Assembly (NCBI GenBank): GCA_016281055.1
Contig: JAEEHW010000088.1
Span: 1-45,531, forward strand
Direction of reading: 5' to 3'
Source of the DNA: Prevotella sp.
GTDB taxonomy: Bacteria > Bacteroidota > Bacteroidia > Bacteroidales > Bacteroidaceae
DNA length: 45,531 bases
Shown here piece by piece: positions 33,630 to 42,857 of this stretch. The notes below the pieces were generated by a model. It worked only from the letters and a program-made list of their open reading frames with translations, did no database searches and had not been told where the DNA came from. A program made the position numbers and the translations under genes. The stretch's first letter is position 1, and each line of letters starts with the position of its first letter.

Positions 33630-34202
33630 TTATGCCTCCTCTTTATTTGGTTTAACATTTGCGTCATCCGCCTTTTCTGCGGCCTTGGCAGCTTCTGCAG
33701 CCTTGGCAGCGGCAACTTTCGCATTCTCCTCGTACTGCTTCATTTCTTCTTCCGTAGGTGGAACATTAAGATGCAGTTCAAGTGCCTCGCGGCTGAATGT
33801 TGCATTCTCAAAGTCCTTGACGAACTCGATGGCACCGAAGTTGCACGCATTGACACACAACTGACAGAACATGCAGTCGCCGAGATTATACTGATAATCG
33901 GTGAGCAGTTTCTTCTTCTTGCCATCAGCAGTGGTTACCATCTGCGACAGGATTTTGATACTGCCATTAGGACATGCCTTCTCACACAGCGTGCATGCCG
34001 TACACTTGTTCTTGCCGTTCTCGTCGTGTGGCATGACAAGTCTGCCACGGTGACGCTCGGCAATGTGCTGTGTCTTGCGGTTCTCGGGATACTGCTCCGT
34101 TATCTTCGGGGTAACGTATTCACCCATGGTGATATCCATACCCGTCAATAAGGTCTTTATGCCCGATATGACACCGCCGAAATATGAATTGTTCTTAGCC
34201 AT
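33630..34202 (-). CDS. nuoI: NADH-quinone oxidoreductase subunit I, 2x[4Fe-4S]
   Basis: 190 residues. Two ferredoxin-type motifs hold the N6a and N6b clusters: Cys67, 70, 73, 77 (CTACTLCEKACP) and Cys110, 113, 116, 120 (CMFCQLCVNAC). After about residue 150 there is a tail of Ala, Lys and Glu (EENAKVAAAKAAEAAKAAEK...), a probable charged helix beyond the usual NuoI core. It passes electrons to NuoB. It is 5 bp from nuoH and nuoJ on either side. Confidence 0.95.
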   Translation of the reverse strand: MAKNNSYFGGVISGIKTLLTGMDITMGEYVTPKITEQYPENRKTQHIAERHRGRLVMPHDENGKNKCTACTLCEKACPNGSIKILSQMVTTADGKKKKLLTDYQYNLGDCMFCQLCVNACNFGAIEFVKDFENATFSREALELHLNVPPTEEEMKQYEENAKVAAAKAAEAAKAAEKADDANVKPNKEEA

Positions 34203-34207
34203 TTCTT

Positions 34208-35443
34208 TTACTTATCTTTTTTAACGGCGATGTCAACGCCTACAAGTTTCTGTTCTTTAGCAAATGCCGCACGGAATTTCAGTGCGCGTACTGCAATGAC
34301 GGCAAATATTACAGCGATAACTGCAGCCACTGCGATGCCAGAGTAGATTGAGCCAACTATGTCGAATGCTACACATACCGTCATAAGCACAAGATTGAGC
34401 AGTGCCAGCGGCATGAGATATTTCCACTCAAGGTTCAGTATCTGGTCGATACGCAGACGTGGGAATGTCCACTTAATCCACATCAGCAGCCATACCATAG
34501 CGAATGCCTTTCCAAGGAACCATACGATACCTGGAATGTAATCCATGACAGCGTCAAATCCGGTAACACCGATATGCACCGGACACCAGCCACCAAGGAA
34601 TACGAGTGTTGTCATACCTGCAACGATAAAGAGGTTCAGGAACTCTGCAAGGTAATAGAAGCCGAAGCCCATACCAGAGTACTCAGTATGATAACCGGCA
34701 GTCAGCTCCGACTCTGCCTCTGCAAGGTCGAAAGGACCACGGTTTGCTTCTGCATTTCCTGCAATGAGGAAGATGAGGAAGGCGATGATTGCAGGAACGT
34801 GTCCCTGGAATATCAGCCATCCGAAAGGACCTTGCTGAGCCTCGACGATACCTGACACCTGCATGGTGCCTGTAAGTATTGTAGCGGTGATAAGACACAG
34901 ACCGAGCGACATCTCGTAAGAAATCATTTGCACGGCACCACGCATGGCTGATACAACACCGTACTTGTTGTTGGAAGACCAACCAGCAAGGAACACACCG
35001 ATTACACCGATAGCACTCAATGCAGTATAGAGGAATATACCTACATTGAAGTCAAGTACAACGGCGCCCTTGTTCCAAGGCAGGAATGCAAAAGCTCCGA
35101 TAGAACCCATTATTACGAGTATAGGAGCGAGTGCATAGAGCAGTTTGTCAGCCTTGTCAACGAAGAATATCTCCTTGATAAGCATCTTCAACACGTCGGC
35201 AAACACCTGGAGCAATCCCCAGGGACCAACACGCATAGGGCCGAGGCGGCACTGGAAATAGGCGCACACCTTACGTTCCATGAATATCAGTGCGATGGCA
35301 AGCAGGGCATATCCCACGATGATGAGCAGTCCCACCAGCACGCACTCAATGGTAAGCACTAACCACTCAGGCATTTCGAAGAATCCGAAGCCAGTCAGCA
35401 GCATCTCGTGCAACCATGTTGTTACTATTGAAAAATCAAACAT
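34208..35443 (-). CDS. nuoH: NADH-quinone oxidoreductase subunit H
   Basis: 411 residues, with eight or more membrane helices. The quinone-chamber motifs are present: ERKVCAYFQCRLGPMRVGPWG, and GNAEANRGPFDLAEAESELTAGYHTEYSGM with its acidic funnel. It is longer than the E. coli protein (325) because of an extra hydrophobic N-terminal segment (about 20-40) and a C-terminal helix (about 365-395). The spacer to nuoCD is 68 bp, the longest gap in the operon, and may include a processing or weak initiation site. Confidence 0.95.
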   Translation of the reverse strand: MFDFSIVTTWLHEMLLTGFGFFEMPEWLVLTIECVLVGLLIIVGYALLAIALIFMERKVCAYFQCRLGPMRVGPWGLLQVFADVLKMLIKEIFFVDKADKLLYALAPILVIMGSIGAFAFLPWNKGAVVLDFNVGIFLYTALSAIGVIGVFLAGWSSNNKYGVVSAMRGAVQMISYEMSLGLCLITATILTGTMQVSGIVEAQQGPFGWLIFQGHVPAIIAFLIFLIAGNAEANRGPFDLAEAESELTAGYHTEYSGMGFGFYYLAEFLNLFIVAGMTTLVFLGGWCPVHIGVTGFDAVMDYIPGIVWFLGKAFAMVWLLMWIKWTFPRLRIDQILNLEWKYLMPLALLNLVLMTVCVAFDIVGSIYSGIAVAAVIAVIFAVIAVRALKFRAAFAKEQKLVGVDIAVKKDK

Positions 35444-35511
35444 TTGTTTTATTGATTAAGGATTATGGATTAAAGAATAAGCTTTATTCTGTATTCCTTA
35501 CAACTTTATTC

Positions 35512-37074
35512 TTAACGGTCGATATCAGGAATGATGTAGTCAAGACCTGCACCGACAGCGATAAGGTCGGCCACCTTGGTGCCGCGCAGCATTTCGTCGA
35601 GCGCACCTACCAATGACAGGGCCATTGGACGCAGTTTCATGCGGAATGGCGACTTATCACCACGCGAGTCAAGATATACACCAAACTCACCGCTTGTACC
35701 TTCTACAGCATAGTACCACTGGCCTTCCGGACACTTAATGATGGGCTTCTGCTTGATGTAGTATTCACCTTCAGGAATGTTGTCGATGAGCTGTTCAATA
35801 ATCTTGATTGACTGTTCAATCTCCTTGATACGCATGTAGTAGCGATCCTGTGCATCACCATTCTCAAGAACAATCTGTTCCCATTCAACCTTGTCATACA
35901 TGTCGTATGGGTAGTTCTTGCGGATGTCGTTGGCCCAGTTTGAGGCACGTCCGTTGGAACCGCTTACACCATAGTCGATGCACTGTTCCTTGGTGAATGT
36001 GCCCACGCCCTCAAGACGCTGATGGGTGATTACGTTCTCGCCAAACACATTCATGTATTCATCGAGTTTCGGCTTCAGGTATGCGCAGAGCTTCTTCACG
36101 TTCTCCTGGAAGTTCTCGTCGATGTCTGCCTGCAGACCACCAATGCGGTAGTAGTTCTGAATGAGGCGTCCACCTGTTGTCTCCTCCATTGCATTGAGAA
36201 CATACTCACGGTCGCGCATACAGAAAAGGAATGCGGTCAAAGCACCCAAGTCCTGTGCATAACAGCCGAGGAACAGCAAGTGTCCGTCAATACGCTGAAG
36301 CTCATCCATGATAGTGCGGATGGTTTTGATGCGGTCGTTGAGTTCTATGCCAAGAGCCTCTTCGATTACACCGCAAATAGCGTGGCGATTCATCATGGCA
36401 GAGAGATAGTTAAGACGGTCTGTCATTGCCAGAGTCTGAGGATAAGTCATCTCCTCAAACATTTTCTCTATACCACGGTGAATGTATCCAAGATGAGGAT
36501 AAATCTTCTTCACTGTTTCACCGTCGAGGATTGTCTCAAGTCGCAGCACACCGTGTGTTGATGGGTGCTGAGGACCGATGTTGATAACGAAGTCATCCTC
36601 CTTGAACAGAGGCACCTTCTTCTCAATGACGTTGCCCTCTGAGTCAAGTGAGTACTGTGAAGTCTCGCTGACCTCAACATCGTCTTCGAGTGAATAGCCT
36701 TCTTTTGGCTGGAAATCCTTGCGGAAAGGATACCCCTCGAAGTCGTTGCGCAGGAACAGACGGCGCATGTCGGGATGACCGAGGAACTTGATACCATAAA
36801 AATCAAAAACCTCGCGCTCAAGCAGGTCGGCTGTTTTCCAGAGATTGGTGACGGTGTTGATTATATAGTCGTCGCCTTTCTTTTCTGCCATGGTCTTCAC
36901 TGATATACGCTCATGCGTATCAGTGTTCTCCATTATATATATACAGCCCAGCTCGCCTTCGCCGAAGTCTTCGCCTATAATTGTAACGAGGTAATCGAAA
37001 TGCTTCTCGTTGCGGAGCTTTGCCATCTCTGTGGCAAACTCACCAAAAGAATATTCTATATTGTTAAGTTTCAT
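35512..37074 (-). CDS. nuoCD: fused NADH-quinone oxidoreductase subunits C and D
   Basis: 520 residues. The first 135 correspond to NuoC (30-kDa subunit): ADLLEREVFDFYGIKFLGHPD and RLFLRNDFEGYPFRKDFQP. A linker of about 35 residues leads into NuoD (49-kDa subunit): INIGPQHPSTHGVLRL with the quinone-site His, and LGYIHRGIEKMFEE. The fusion is normal in Bacteroidetes and enterobacteria. It forms part of the peripheral arm around the quinone site. It begins 15 bp after the nuoB stop. Confidence 0.95.
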   Translation of the reverse strand: MKLNNIEYSFGEFATEMAKLRNEKHFDYLVTIIGEDFGEGELGCIYIMENTDTHERISVKTMAEKKGDDYIINTVTNLWKTADLLEREVFDFYGIKFLGHPDMRRLFLRNDFEGYPFRKDFQPKEGYSLEDDVEVSETSQYSLDSEGNVIEKKVPLFKEDDFVINIGPQHPSTHGVLRLETILDGETVKKIYPHLGYIHRGIEKMFEEMTYPQTLAMTDRLNYLSAMMNRHAICGVIEEALGIELNDRIKTIRTIMDELQRIDGHLLFLGCYAQDLGALTAFLFCMRDREYVLNAMEETTGGRLIQNYYRIGGLQADIDENFQENVKKLCAYLKPKLDEYMNVFGENVITHQRLEGVGTFTKEQCIDYGVSGSNGRASNWANDIRKNYPYDMYDKVEWEQIVLENGDAQDRYYMRIKEIEQSIKIIEQLIDNIPEGEYYIKQKPIIKCPEGQWYYAVEGTSGEFGVYLDSRGDKSPFRMKLRPMALSLVGALDEMLRGTKVADLIAVGAGLDYIIPDIDR

Positions 37075-37089
37075 TCCGTATTACCCTCC

Positions 37090-37776
37090 TTATTTAAAAG
37101 TGTCATTAATTTCCTTCTTCACTGCTTTGACGCAAGTGTCGGCTGCCGACTTCATCTCTGCAATGAATTTCTTAGGAATATCCTTAATTACGAGTGGATC
37201 AGGATTCTTCTGCTTCTTGTTCACGCCGCCGAAGAATTTCTCCACCTTCACCTTGCGCTGCAACTGCATCATACCGTAAAGAATTGCTTCCGGACGTGGA
37301 GGGCAACCAGGGATGAATACGTCAACAGGCAGGAACTCGTCAATGCCCTTCACTACGTGGTAGCTGTTCTTGAATGGACCGCCAGATATAGCGCAACCGC
37401 CAACGGCGATGACGTATTTTGGTTCGGCCATTTCGTCATACAGACGCTTCAGTACCGGTGCCATCTTGTGTGTAATTGTGCCTGCACACATGATGAGGTC
37501 AGCCTGACGTGGTGAGTTACGTGTTACCTCGAAACCAAAACGAGCGAAGTCATATCGTGCACAACCGCACGCCATGAATTCAATACCGCAACACGATGTC
37601 GCGAACGTCAGCGACCACAGCGAGTTGCTGCGTCCCCAGTTAATCAAGGCGTCAAGGTTGCCGAGCACTACATTTACTCCGCCCTCATTCAGTTCGTTGA
37701 TGATTTTCTCTAATGATTCGTTGTCTTTCCATTCCTCGTATGGAATGTTCTTAATGCTGGGCTTTCTTATTTCCAT
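37090..37776 (-). CDS. nuoB: NADH-quinone oxidoreductase subunit B
   Basis: 228 residues. The four ligands of cluster N2 are visible: the adjacent Cys62 and Cys63 (ATSCCGIEF), Cys128 (VGGCAISGG) and Cys158 (PGCPPRPEA). Cluster N2 gives electrons to quinone. A C-terminal extension of about 45 residues after the core is Lys-rich (KKQKNPDPLVIKD and on). The start overlaps the end of nuoA by 10 bp, which implies coupled translation. Confidence 0.95.
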   Translation of the reverse strand: MEIRKPSIKNIPYEEWKDNESLEKIINELNEGGVNVVLGNLDALINWGRSNSLWSLTFATSCCGIEFMACGCARYDFARFGFEVTRNSPRQADLIMCAGTITHKMAPVLKRLYDEMAEPKYVIAVGGCAISGGPFKNSYHVVKGIDEFLPVDVFIPGCPPRPEAILYGMMQLQRKVKVEKFFGGVNKKQKNPDPLVIKDIPKKFIAEMKSAADTCVKAVKKEINDTFK

Positions 37777-38117
37777 TCCAAAGCCCCCTTTCTCCAGGCA
37801 TAAGCCAGGCCAAATACCAATACCAGCATGAAAAATCCGATGCTGAACAATGCCATGGCGCCGAAGTCTTTAACAACAACCGCCCATGGGTAGAGGAATA
37901 CTGTTTCCACGTCGAACATAAGGAACAGGATCGCAAAGAGGTAATATCCCACATGCATAGGCAACCAAGATGTGCCGCGTGTCGGGATACCACACTCAAA
38001 AGGTTCACCCTTCACCTTATTGTACGTGCGTGGCCCCAGCAGTTTTGCGGTGATGTAAGCCGCAACTACCAAGAATACTGCCGTAATGATAACGGTGATA
38101 AACAAAGTGAAATACAT
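37767..38117 (-). CDS. nuoA: NADH-quinone oxidoreductase subunit A, first gene of the nuo operon
   Basis: 116 residues with three membrane helices. KGEPFECGIPTRGTSW contains the TMH1-2 loop cysteine that shields the quinone site, and LFLMFDVETVFLYPWA the acidic helix-2 motif. It is led by a promoter at 38159-38189 with a leader of about 40 nt. No nuoE, F or G gene lies next to it. Confidence 0.95.
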   Translation of the reverse strand: MYFTLFITVIITAVFLVVAAYITAKLLGPRTYNKVKGEPFECGIPTRGTSWLPMHVGYYLFAILFLMFDVETVFLYPWAVVVKDFGAMALFSIGFFMLVLVFGLAYAWRKGALEWK

Positions 38118-38158
38118 AAAAAGTGTGTATTTTGATAAATTAATTTATTTTCGGAGTG

Positions 38159-38189
38159 CGAAGTTACAAAAAAATCTTAAAATGACAAA
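38159..38189 (-). promoter_or_regulatory. promoter of the nuo operon (minus strand)
   Basis: On the minus strand, TTTG (38189-38186), 19 nt and TAACTTCG (38166-38159). One mismatch in the -7 box. GCACTCCG follows, as after other promoters here. The remaining 38190-38333 is AT-rich with no other signal seen. Confidence 0.6.
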
Positions 38190-38333
38190 ATCTAATTAGT
38201 CAAAAATAAGTATGTATTGCTTTTTTTGTCTTTGTTGTAAAGTCTGTTTTGCAAAAGAAAAAATTAGTTCTTAGCGAAAGGTTAAATGATGCAAAAAAAA
38301 TGATATAAATATCGTTTACTGCAAAAAAAACAT

Positions 38334-38341
38334 TACTTTTG
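38334..38341 (+). promoter_or_regulatory. -7 box upstream of mutA
   Basis: TACTTTTG followed by GCAGTT, 58 bp before the mutA ATG. No TTTG at the expected distance; TTTA lies 15 nt upstream. No cobalamin riboswitch-like element is seen in the short leader. Confidence 0.5.
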
Positions 38342-38399
38342 CAGTTAATCAATCTTTTATGAAAAACTAATATAACTTAAAATACAATACAAAATACTT

Positions 38400-40256
38400 A
38401 TGAGTGAAACAGATAAGAAACTCTTTTCGGAGTTTCAGCCACCTACTACGCAAGAATGGCTTGATAAGATCGAGGTGGATTTAAAAGGTGCAGACTTTCA
38501 GAAACGATTGGTCTGGCGCACACCGGAAGGTTTTAACGTACAACCTTTCTATCGCAAGGAAGATGTGGAGAAACTGAACACACCTTATGCTTTGCCTGGG
38601 GAGTTTCCTTTCGTGAGGGGTAACAAGAAATTTGACAATACATGGTATATTCGTCAAGAGATTAATGCTGACGATGCATCAGAAGCTAATGCCAAGGCTC
38701 TTGATATCCTTAATAAAGGTATAGATTCTCTGTCTTTCAAGATACCGGGAGATAAGGTCTCTGCGGAATTTGTGGAGAAACTTCTCGACGGCATCTATTG
38801 CGATATCGTAGAGGTTAATTTCAATACGTGCAAACGTCATTCTCTTGAACTTGCCCAGATTCTTGTCAAGTACTTTGAGAAGAAAGGATATGACAAAGAA
38901 AAGATTGTCGGTTCCATAGATTGGGATCCGATGGAGAAGATGGTGATGAAGGGTAAAGCGGTGGAGCCGTTGCTGAAACTGGCATCTTCTTTGGTGGATG
39001 TCTTCAAGGATTATCCGTATTTCCGTTGTATCAGTGCTAATGCCGTGTCGCTTAACAATGCCGGAGCGTATATCGTTCAGGAGTTGGGCTATGCCCTTGC
39101 ATGGGGAAACGAATATCTGCATCAGCTGGTAGAAGCAGGTGTGGATGTTGACCTTGCTGCAAGCAAGATAAAGTTCAACATGGGTATTTCTGAGAATTAC
39201 TTCATGGAGATAGCCAAGTTCCGTGCTGCACGTCTGATGTGGGCGAATATCGTTAAGCAGTATGAACCTAAGGATGACAAATCATGTCAGATGTGTGTCA
39301 ATGCTGTGACTACAACATATAATATGACATTGTTTGATGCACATGTAAACCTTTTGCGTTCTCAGACAGAAACGATGTCTGCTGCTCTCGGCGGTGTCCA
39401 CTCTATTGTAGTAACTCCATTCGATGCTCCATACGAGAAACCGGGTGATTTCTCTGAGCGTATTGCCCGCAACCAGCAGTTGTTGTTGAAGGAGGAATGT
39501 CATTTCAACACTATTGTTGACCCGGGCGCAGGCTCTTATTATATAGAGGAGCTGACCACATCGCTTGCTGCAGAGGCATGGAAGATATTCCTCAAGGTGG
39601 AAAGTGAGGGCGGTTTCCTTGCTTCTGTCAAGGCTGGCACTGTGCAGGATGACATAAACGCCACCAACGATAAGCGCCACACTCTTGCTGCACAGCGTCG
39701 TGAGTTTATACTTGGCACCAACCAGTTCCCAAACTTCACCGAGACGTCGGAAGGCAAGAAGCCATTGGAAAAGTGTTGTGGATGCGGTCATAATGACGAG
39801 GCTGCATACAAAACCATCAAGGTCAGCCGTCTTGCTGCCGACTTTGAACAGCTTCGCCTTGCAACGGAGAAGGCAAAGAAACAGCCAGTAGCGTTTATGC
39901 TCACTATCGGTAACCTCGTATGGCGTCAGGCTCGTGCACAGTTCTCTTGCAACTTCCTCGCTGCTGCAGGCTATAAGGTTATGGATAACCTCGGTTTCGG
40001 TTCTGTGGAAGAAGGTGTTGATGCAGCTCTTGCAGCAGGAGCAGACATTGTGGTTCTCTGTTCTTCTGATGACGAGTATGCAGAATATGCCATCCCGGCA
40101 TTCAAGTATCTTGACGGCAGGGCAATGTTCGTCGTGGCTGGCGCACCTGCTTGTTCTGATGATCTCAAGGCGGCTGGTATTGAAAACTTCATTCATGTGA
40201 AGGTGAACCAGTTGGAAACACTGAAGGAGTATAATGCTAAATTAGGAATTAATTAA
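38400..40256 (+). CDS. mutA: methylmalonyl-CoA mutase small subunit
   Basis: A 618-residue beta subunit of the heterodimeric mutase that interconverts succinyl-CoA and (R)-methylmalonyl-CoA. The N-terminal [20 protein letters not shown] and the TIM-barrel region with [19 protein letters not shown] are conserved. The C-terminal flavodoxin-like domain ([20 protein letters not shown]) lacks the DxHxxG cobalamin motif, as expected for the non-catalytic subunit. In anaerobic Bacteroidetes the enzyme works toward propionate. mutB follows after 19 bp. Confidence 0.93.
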   Translation: MSETDKKLFSEFQPPTTQEWLDKIEVDLKGADFQKRLVWRTPEGFNVQPFYRKEDVEKLNTPYALPGEFPFVRGNKKFDNTWYIRQEINADDASEANAKALDILNKGIDSLSFKIPGDKVSAEFVEKLLDGIYCDIVEVNFNTCKRHSLELAQILVKYFEKKGYDKEKIVGSIDWDPMEKMVMKGKAVEPLLKLASSLVDVFKDYPYFRCISANAVSLNNAGAYIVQELGYALAWGNEYLHQLVEAGVDVDLAASKIKFNMGISENYFMEIAKFRAARLMWANIVKQYEPKDDKSCQMCVNAVTTTYNMTLFDAHVNLLRSQTETMSAALGGVHSIVVTPFDAPYEKPGDFSERIARNQQLLLKEECHFNTIVDPGAGSYYIEELTTSLAAEAWKIFLKVESEGGFLASVKAGTVQDDINATNDKRHTLAAQRREFILGTNQFPNFTETSEGKKPLEKCCGCGHNDEAAYKTIKVSRLAADFEQLRLATEKAKKQPVAFMLTIGNLVWRQARAQFSCNFLAAAGYKVMDNLGFGSVEEGVDAALAAGADIVVLCSSDDEYAEYAIPAFKYLDGRAMFVVAGAPACSDDLKAAGIENFIHVKVNQLETLKEYNAKLGIN

Positions 40257-40275
40257 TATTACGGAGGATAGGGAA

Positions 40276-42426
40276 ATGAACAGAATAGATTTCAGTAACG
40301 TTGACATATTCTCTGGAATAGAGAAAAAAGACGGCTCTGCTTGGCAGAAAGACAATAATATACAATATGTATGGAAAACGCCTGAGCATATCCAGGTAAA
40401 GCCTGTATATACCAAGGAAGACCTTGAGGGCATGGAGCACCTCGACTTCGTGGCAGGCATACCGCCGTATCTGCGTGGTCCGTATTCCATGATGTATCCG
40501 TTCCGTCCGTGGACCATTCGCCAGTATGCTGGTTTCTCCACGGCAGAGGAGTCAAACGCCTTCTATCGTCGTAACCTTGCTTCTGGACAGAAAGGTCTGT
40601 CGGTAGCCTTCGACCTTCCTACGCACCGTGGCTACGACCCTGACAACCTGCGCGTAGTGGGCGACGTGGGTAAGGCTGGCGTGTCTATCTGCTCGGTGGA
40701 GAACATGAAGGTACTCTTTGACGGAATACCATTGAACAAGATGTCTGTCTCCATGACCATGAACGGTGCCGTACTGCCAATCATGGCTTTCTACATCGTG
40801 GCAGGTCTTGAACAGGGTGCAAAACTCGAAGAAATGGCGGGTACCATACAGAACGACATCCTTAAGGAGTTCATGGTGCGCAACACCTATATCTATCCGC
40901 CTGCATTCTCAATGCGTATCATCGCCGACATCTTTGAATATACGTCACAGAAGATGCCGAAGTTCAATAGCATCTCCATCTCTGGCTATCACATGCAGGA
41001 GGCTGGTGCTACGGCTGACATTGAGTTGGCATATACCCTTGCTGATGGTTTGGAGTATCTTCGTGCCGGTGTCAACGCTGGTATCGACATAGATGCCTTC
41101 GCACCTCGTCTGTCATTCTTCTGGGCCATCGGTGTGAACCACTTCATGGAGATAGCCAAGATGCGTGCCGGTCGTCTGTTGTGGGCAAAGATAGTGAAGA
41201 GCTTCGGGGCAAAGAATCCTAAGTCAATGGCTCTTCGTACTCACTCACAGACATCAGGTTGGTCACTGACAGAGCAGGACCCATTCAATAATGTAGGCCG
41301 CACATGTATCGAGGCTATGGGTGCCGTGCTCGGACATACACAGTCCCTGCACACCAACTCTCTTGATGAGGCTATCGCACTACCAACGGATTTCTCTGCA
41401 CGTATAGCACGTAACACACAGATATACATACAGAACGAGACGAAGGTCTGCAAGGAGATAGACCCGTGGGCTGGCTCTTACTATGTAGAATATCTTACCG
41501 ACCAGTTGGTGCATAAGGCATGGGCTCTCATTCAGGAAATCGAAGAGCTCGGTGGCATGGCTAAGGCCATTGAGACCGGTGTGCCTAAGATGCGTATCGA
41601 GGAGGCTGCAGCTCGTACTCAGGCTCGCATCGACTGTGGTCAGCAGACTATCGTTGGTACCAACAAGTACCGCCTTGACCATGAGGATCCTATTGACATC
41701 CTTGAGGTGGACAATACCACCGTGCGTAAGCAGCAGGAGGAAGCACTTAAAGTCTTGAAGGCCAATCGTGACGAGCAGAAGGTCAAGGAAACGCTTGATG
41801 CTCTTACCAAGGTGGTGGAGACTGGCGAGGGCAACCTGCTTGAGGCTGCGGTAGAGTGTGCCAAGGTGCGCTGTACGTTGGGTGAGATTTCAGATGCCTG
41901 CGAGAAGATTGTAGGTCGTTACAAAGCAGTAATTAGAACAATATCAGGAGTGTATAAATCAGAGACAAACAACGATAAGGACTTTGAGTTGGCATGTCAG
42001 CTGACTCAGAAGTTTGCTGAGCGAGAAGGACGCCGTCCGCGTATCTTTATCGCCAAGATGGGACAGGATGGTCATGACCGTGGTGCCAAGGTTGTAGCTA
42101 CGGGATATGCAGACTGCGGCTACGACGTGGATATGGGACCATTGTTCCAGACTCCGGCGGAGGCAGCTCGTGAGGCTGTAGAGAATGACGTGCACATAGT
42201 AGGTGTATCATCACTTGCCGCAGGTCATAAGACACTCATTCCACAGTTGTTCGAGGAACTGAAGAAACTCGGTCGTGAGGACATTATGGTAATAGCTGGT
42301 GGTGTTATCCCAGCACAGGACTATGACTTCCTTTACAAGGCCGGAGTGGCCGCCATCTTTGGCCCCGGCACCCCAGTGGCTAAGTCGGCAATCGAGATGA
42401 TGCGCATTCTTCTAGACGAAGAGTAA
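40276..42426 (+). CDS. mutB: methylmalonyl-CoA mutase large (catalytic) subunit
   Basis: 716 residues. The barrel domain carries [18 protein letters not shown] and the substrate region [32 protein letters not shown] is a further family motif. The C-terminal cobalamin domain has DGHDRGAK (about 598-605) with the base-off His near residue 600, then [10 protein letters not shown] and IAGGVIP. Length matches adenosylcobalamin-dependent MutB. It is coupled to mutA. No methylmalonyl-CoA epimerase, MeaB chaperone or decarboxylase gene is adjacent. Confidence 0.96.
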   Translation: MNRIDFSNVDIFSGIEKKDGSAWQKDNNIQYVWKTPEHIQVKPVYTKEDLEGMEHLDFVAGIPPYLRGPYSMMYPFRPWTIRQYAGFSTAEESNAFYRRNLASGQKGLSVAFDLPTHRGYDPDNLRVVGDVGKAGVSICSVENMKVLFDGIPLNKMSVSMTMNGAVLPIMAFYIVAGLEQGAKLEEMAGTIQNDILKEFMVRNTYIYPPAFSMRIIADIFEYTSQKMPKFNSISISGYHMQEAGATADIELAYTLADGLEYLRAGVNAGIDIDAFAPRLSFFWAIGVNHFMEIAKMRAGRLLWAKIVKSFGAKNPKSMALRTHSQTSGWSLTEQDPFNNVGRTCIEAMGAVLGHTQSLHTNSLDEAIALPTDFSARIARNTQIYIQNETKVCKEIDPWAGSYYVEYLTDQLVHKAWALIQEIEELGGMAKAIETGVPKMRIEEAAARTQARIDCGQQTIVGTNKYRLDHEDPIDILEVDNTTVRKQQEEALKVLKANRDEQKVKETLDALTKVVETGEGNLLEAAVECAKVRCTLGEISDACEKIVGRYKAVIRTISGVYKSETNNDKDFELACQLTQKFAEREGRRPRIFIAKMGQDGHDRGAKVVATGYADCGYDVDMGPLFQTPAEAAREAVENDVHIVGVSSLAAGHKTLIPQLFEELKKLGREDIMVIAGGVIPAQDYDFLYKAGVAAIFGPGTPVAKSAIEMMRILLDEE

Positions 42427-42434
42427 GATGGATT

Positions 42435-42560
42435 AATTAGTCCCGACTGCAGATTACCCTGATTACACGAATTTTTCTCTCTACTACGAATTAGGCGAAT
42501 TTTGCGAATTCATCAACGAAAATCCGTGGTATCTGTGGGATCTGTGGGAAACTACAAAGT
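42435..42560. repeat. degenerate ACGAATT/AATCTGTGG intergenic repeats
   Basis: Words such as ATTACACGAATT, ACGAATTAGGCGAATT and ATCTGTGGGATCTGTGGG recur, the same family as 2660-2920. Noncoding. Confidence 0.5.
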
Positions 42561-42566
42561 TAAGGC

Positions 42567-42606
42567 GAATTGCACTGATTCTTATGGGTTACAATCAGTG
42601 CAGTTC
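42567..42606. terminator. hairpin after mutAB, possible terminator
   Basis: GAATTGCACTGATT (42567-42580) pairs with AATCAGTGCAGTTC (42593-42606) with one wobble or mismatch and a 12-nt loop. No T-run follows, so termination is uncertain, but it is the only strong fold between mutB and the next promoter. Confidence 0.45.
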
Positions 42607-42658
42607 GTCTTAATTCGTTGTAGTAGGATGATTTGCATTTTAATTTTTCAGTCAGATT

Positions 42659-42690
42659 TTTGTTGCTTCAGAAAAGTTTTTGTAACTTTG
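42659..42690 (+). promoter_or_regulatory. Bacteroidetes promoter of the second dockerin gene
   Basis: TTTG at 42659-42662, 20 nt, then TAACTTTG at 42683-42690 is a full match, followed by the hairpin element. Confidence 0.8.
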
Positions 42691-42822
42691 CATTTGTAAA
42701 TCAGAGACGTGCGCCAATCTTTGATTGACACGCACTATTTATTTCATGCGATAGCATTGTACTCGTAAACTCGCCAAGGCGACCATGAGCCTGCATTGCA
42801 GACACTCGCTTTTCTTTCATAC
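42691..42822 (+). repeat. promoter-proximal hairpin element, two different variants in tandem
   Basis: The first unit (about 42695-42754) matches the copies at 14071-14207 with hairpin GTGCG-c-CAATC-ttt-GATTG-aca-CGCAC at 42709-42735. The second (about 42760-42822) matches the 45-kb type, with CGCCAAGGCG and then GAG-c-CTGC-att-GCAG-aca-CTC. Both variants therefore sit side by side in one leader, between a canonical promoter and the ATG at 42858. Confidence 0.8.
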
Positions 42823-42857
42823 GTATTAATACTAACGTAACCAATAAATAATAAAAT

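Noticed and set aside
38342..38399. Cobalamin riboswitch sought upstream of mutA
   Set aside because: The leader from the likely start is only about 50 nt and lacks the conserved B12-box core.
39282..40196. Minus-strand ORF of 304 codons opposite mutA
   Set aside because: It is the mirror frame of a well-conserved gene, with Cys-rich composition and no start signals.
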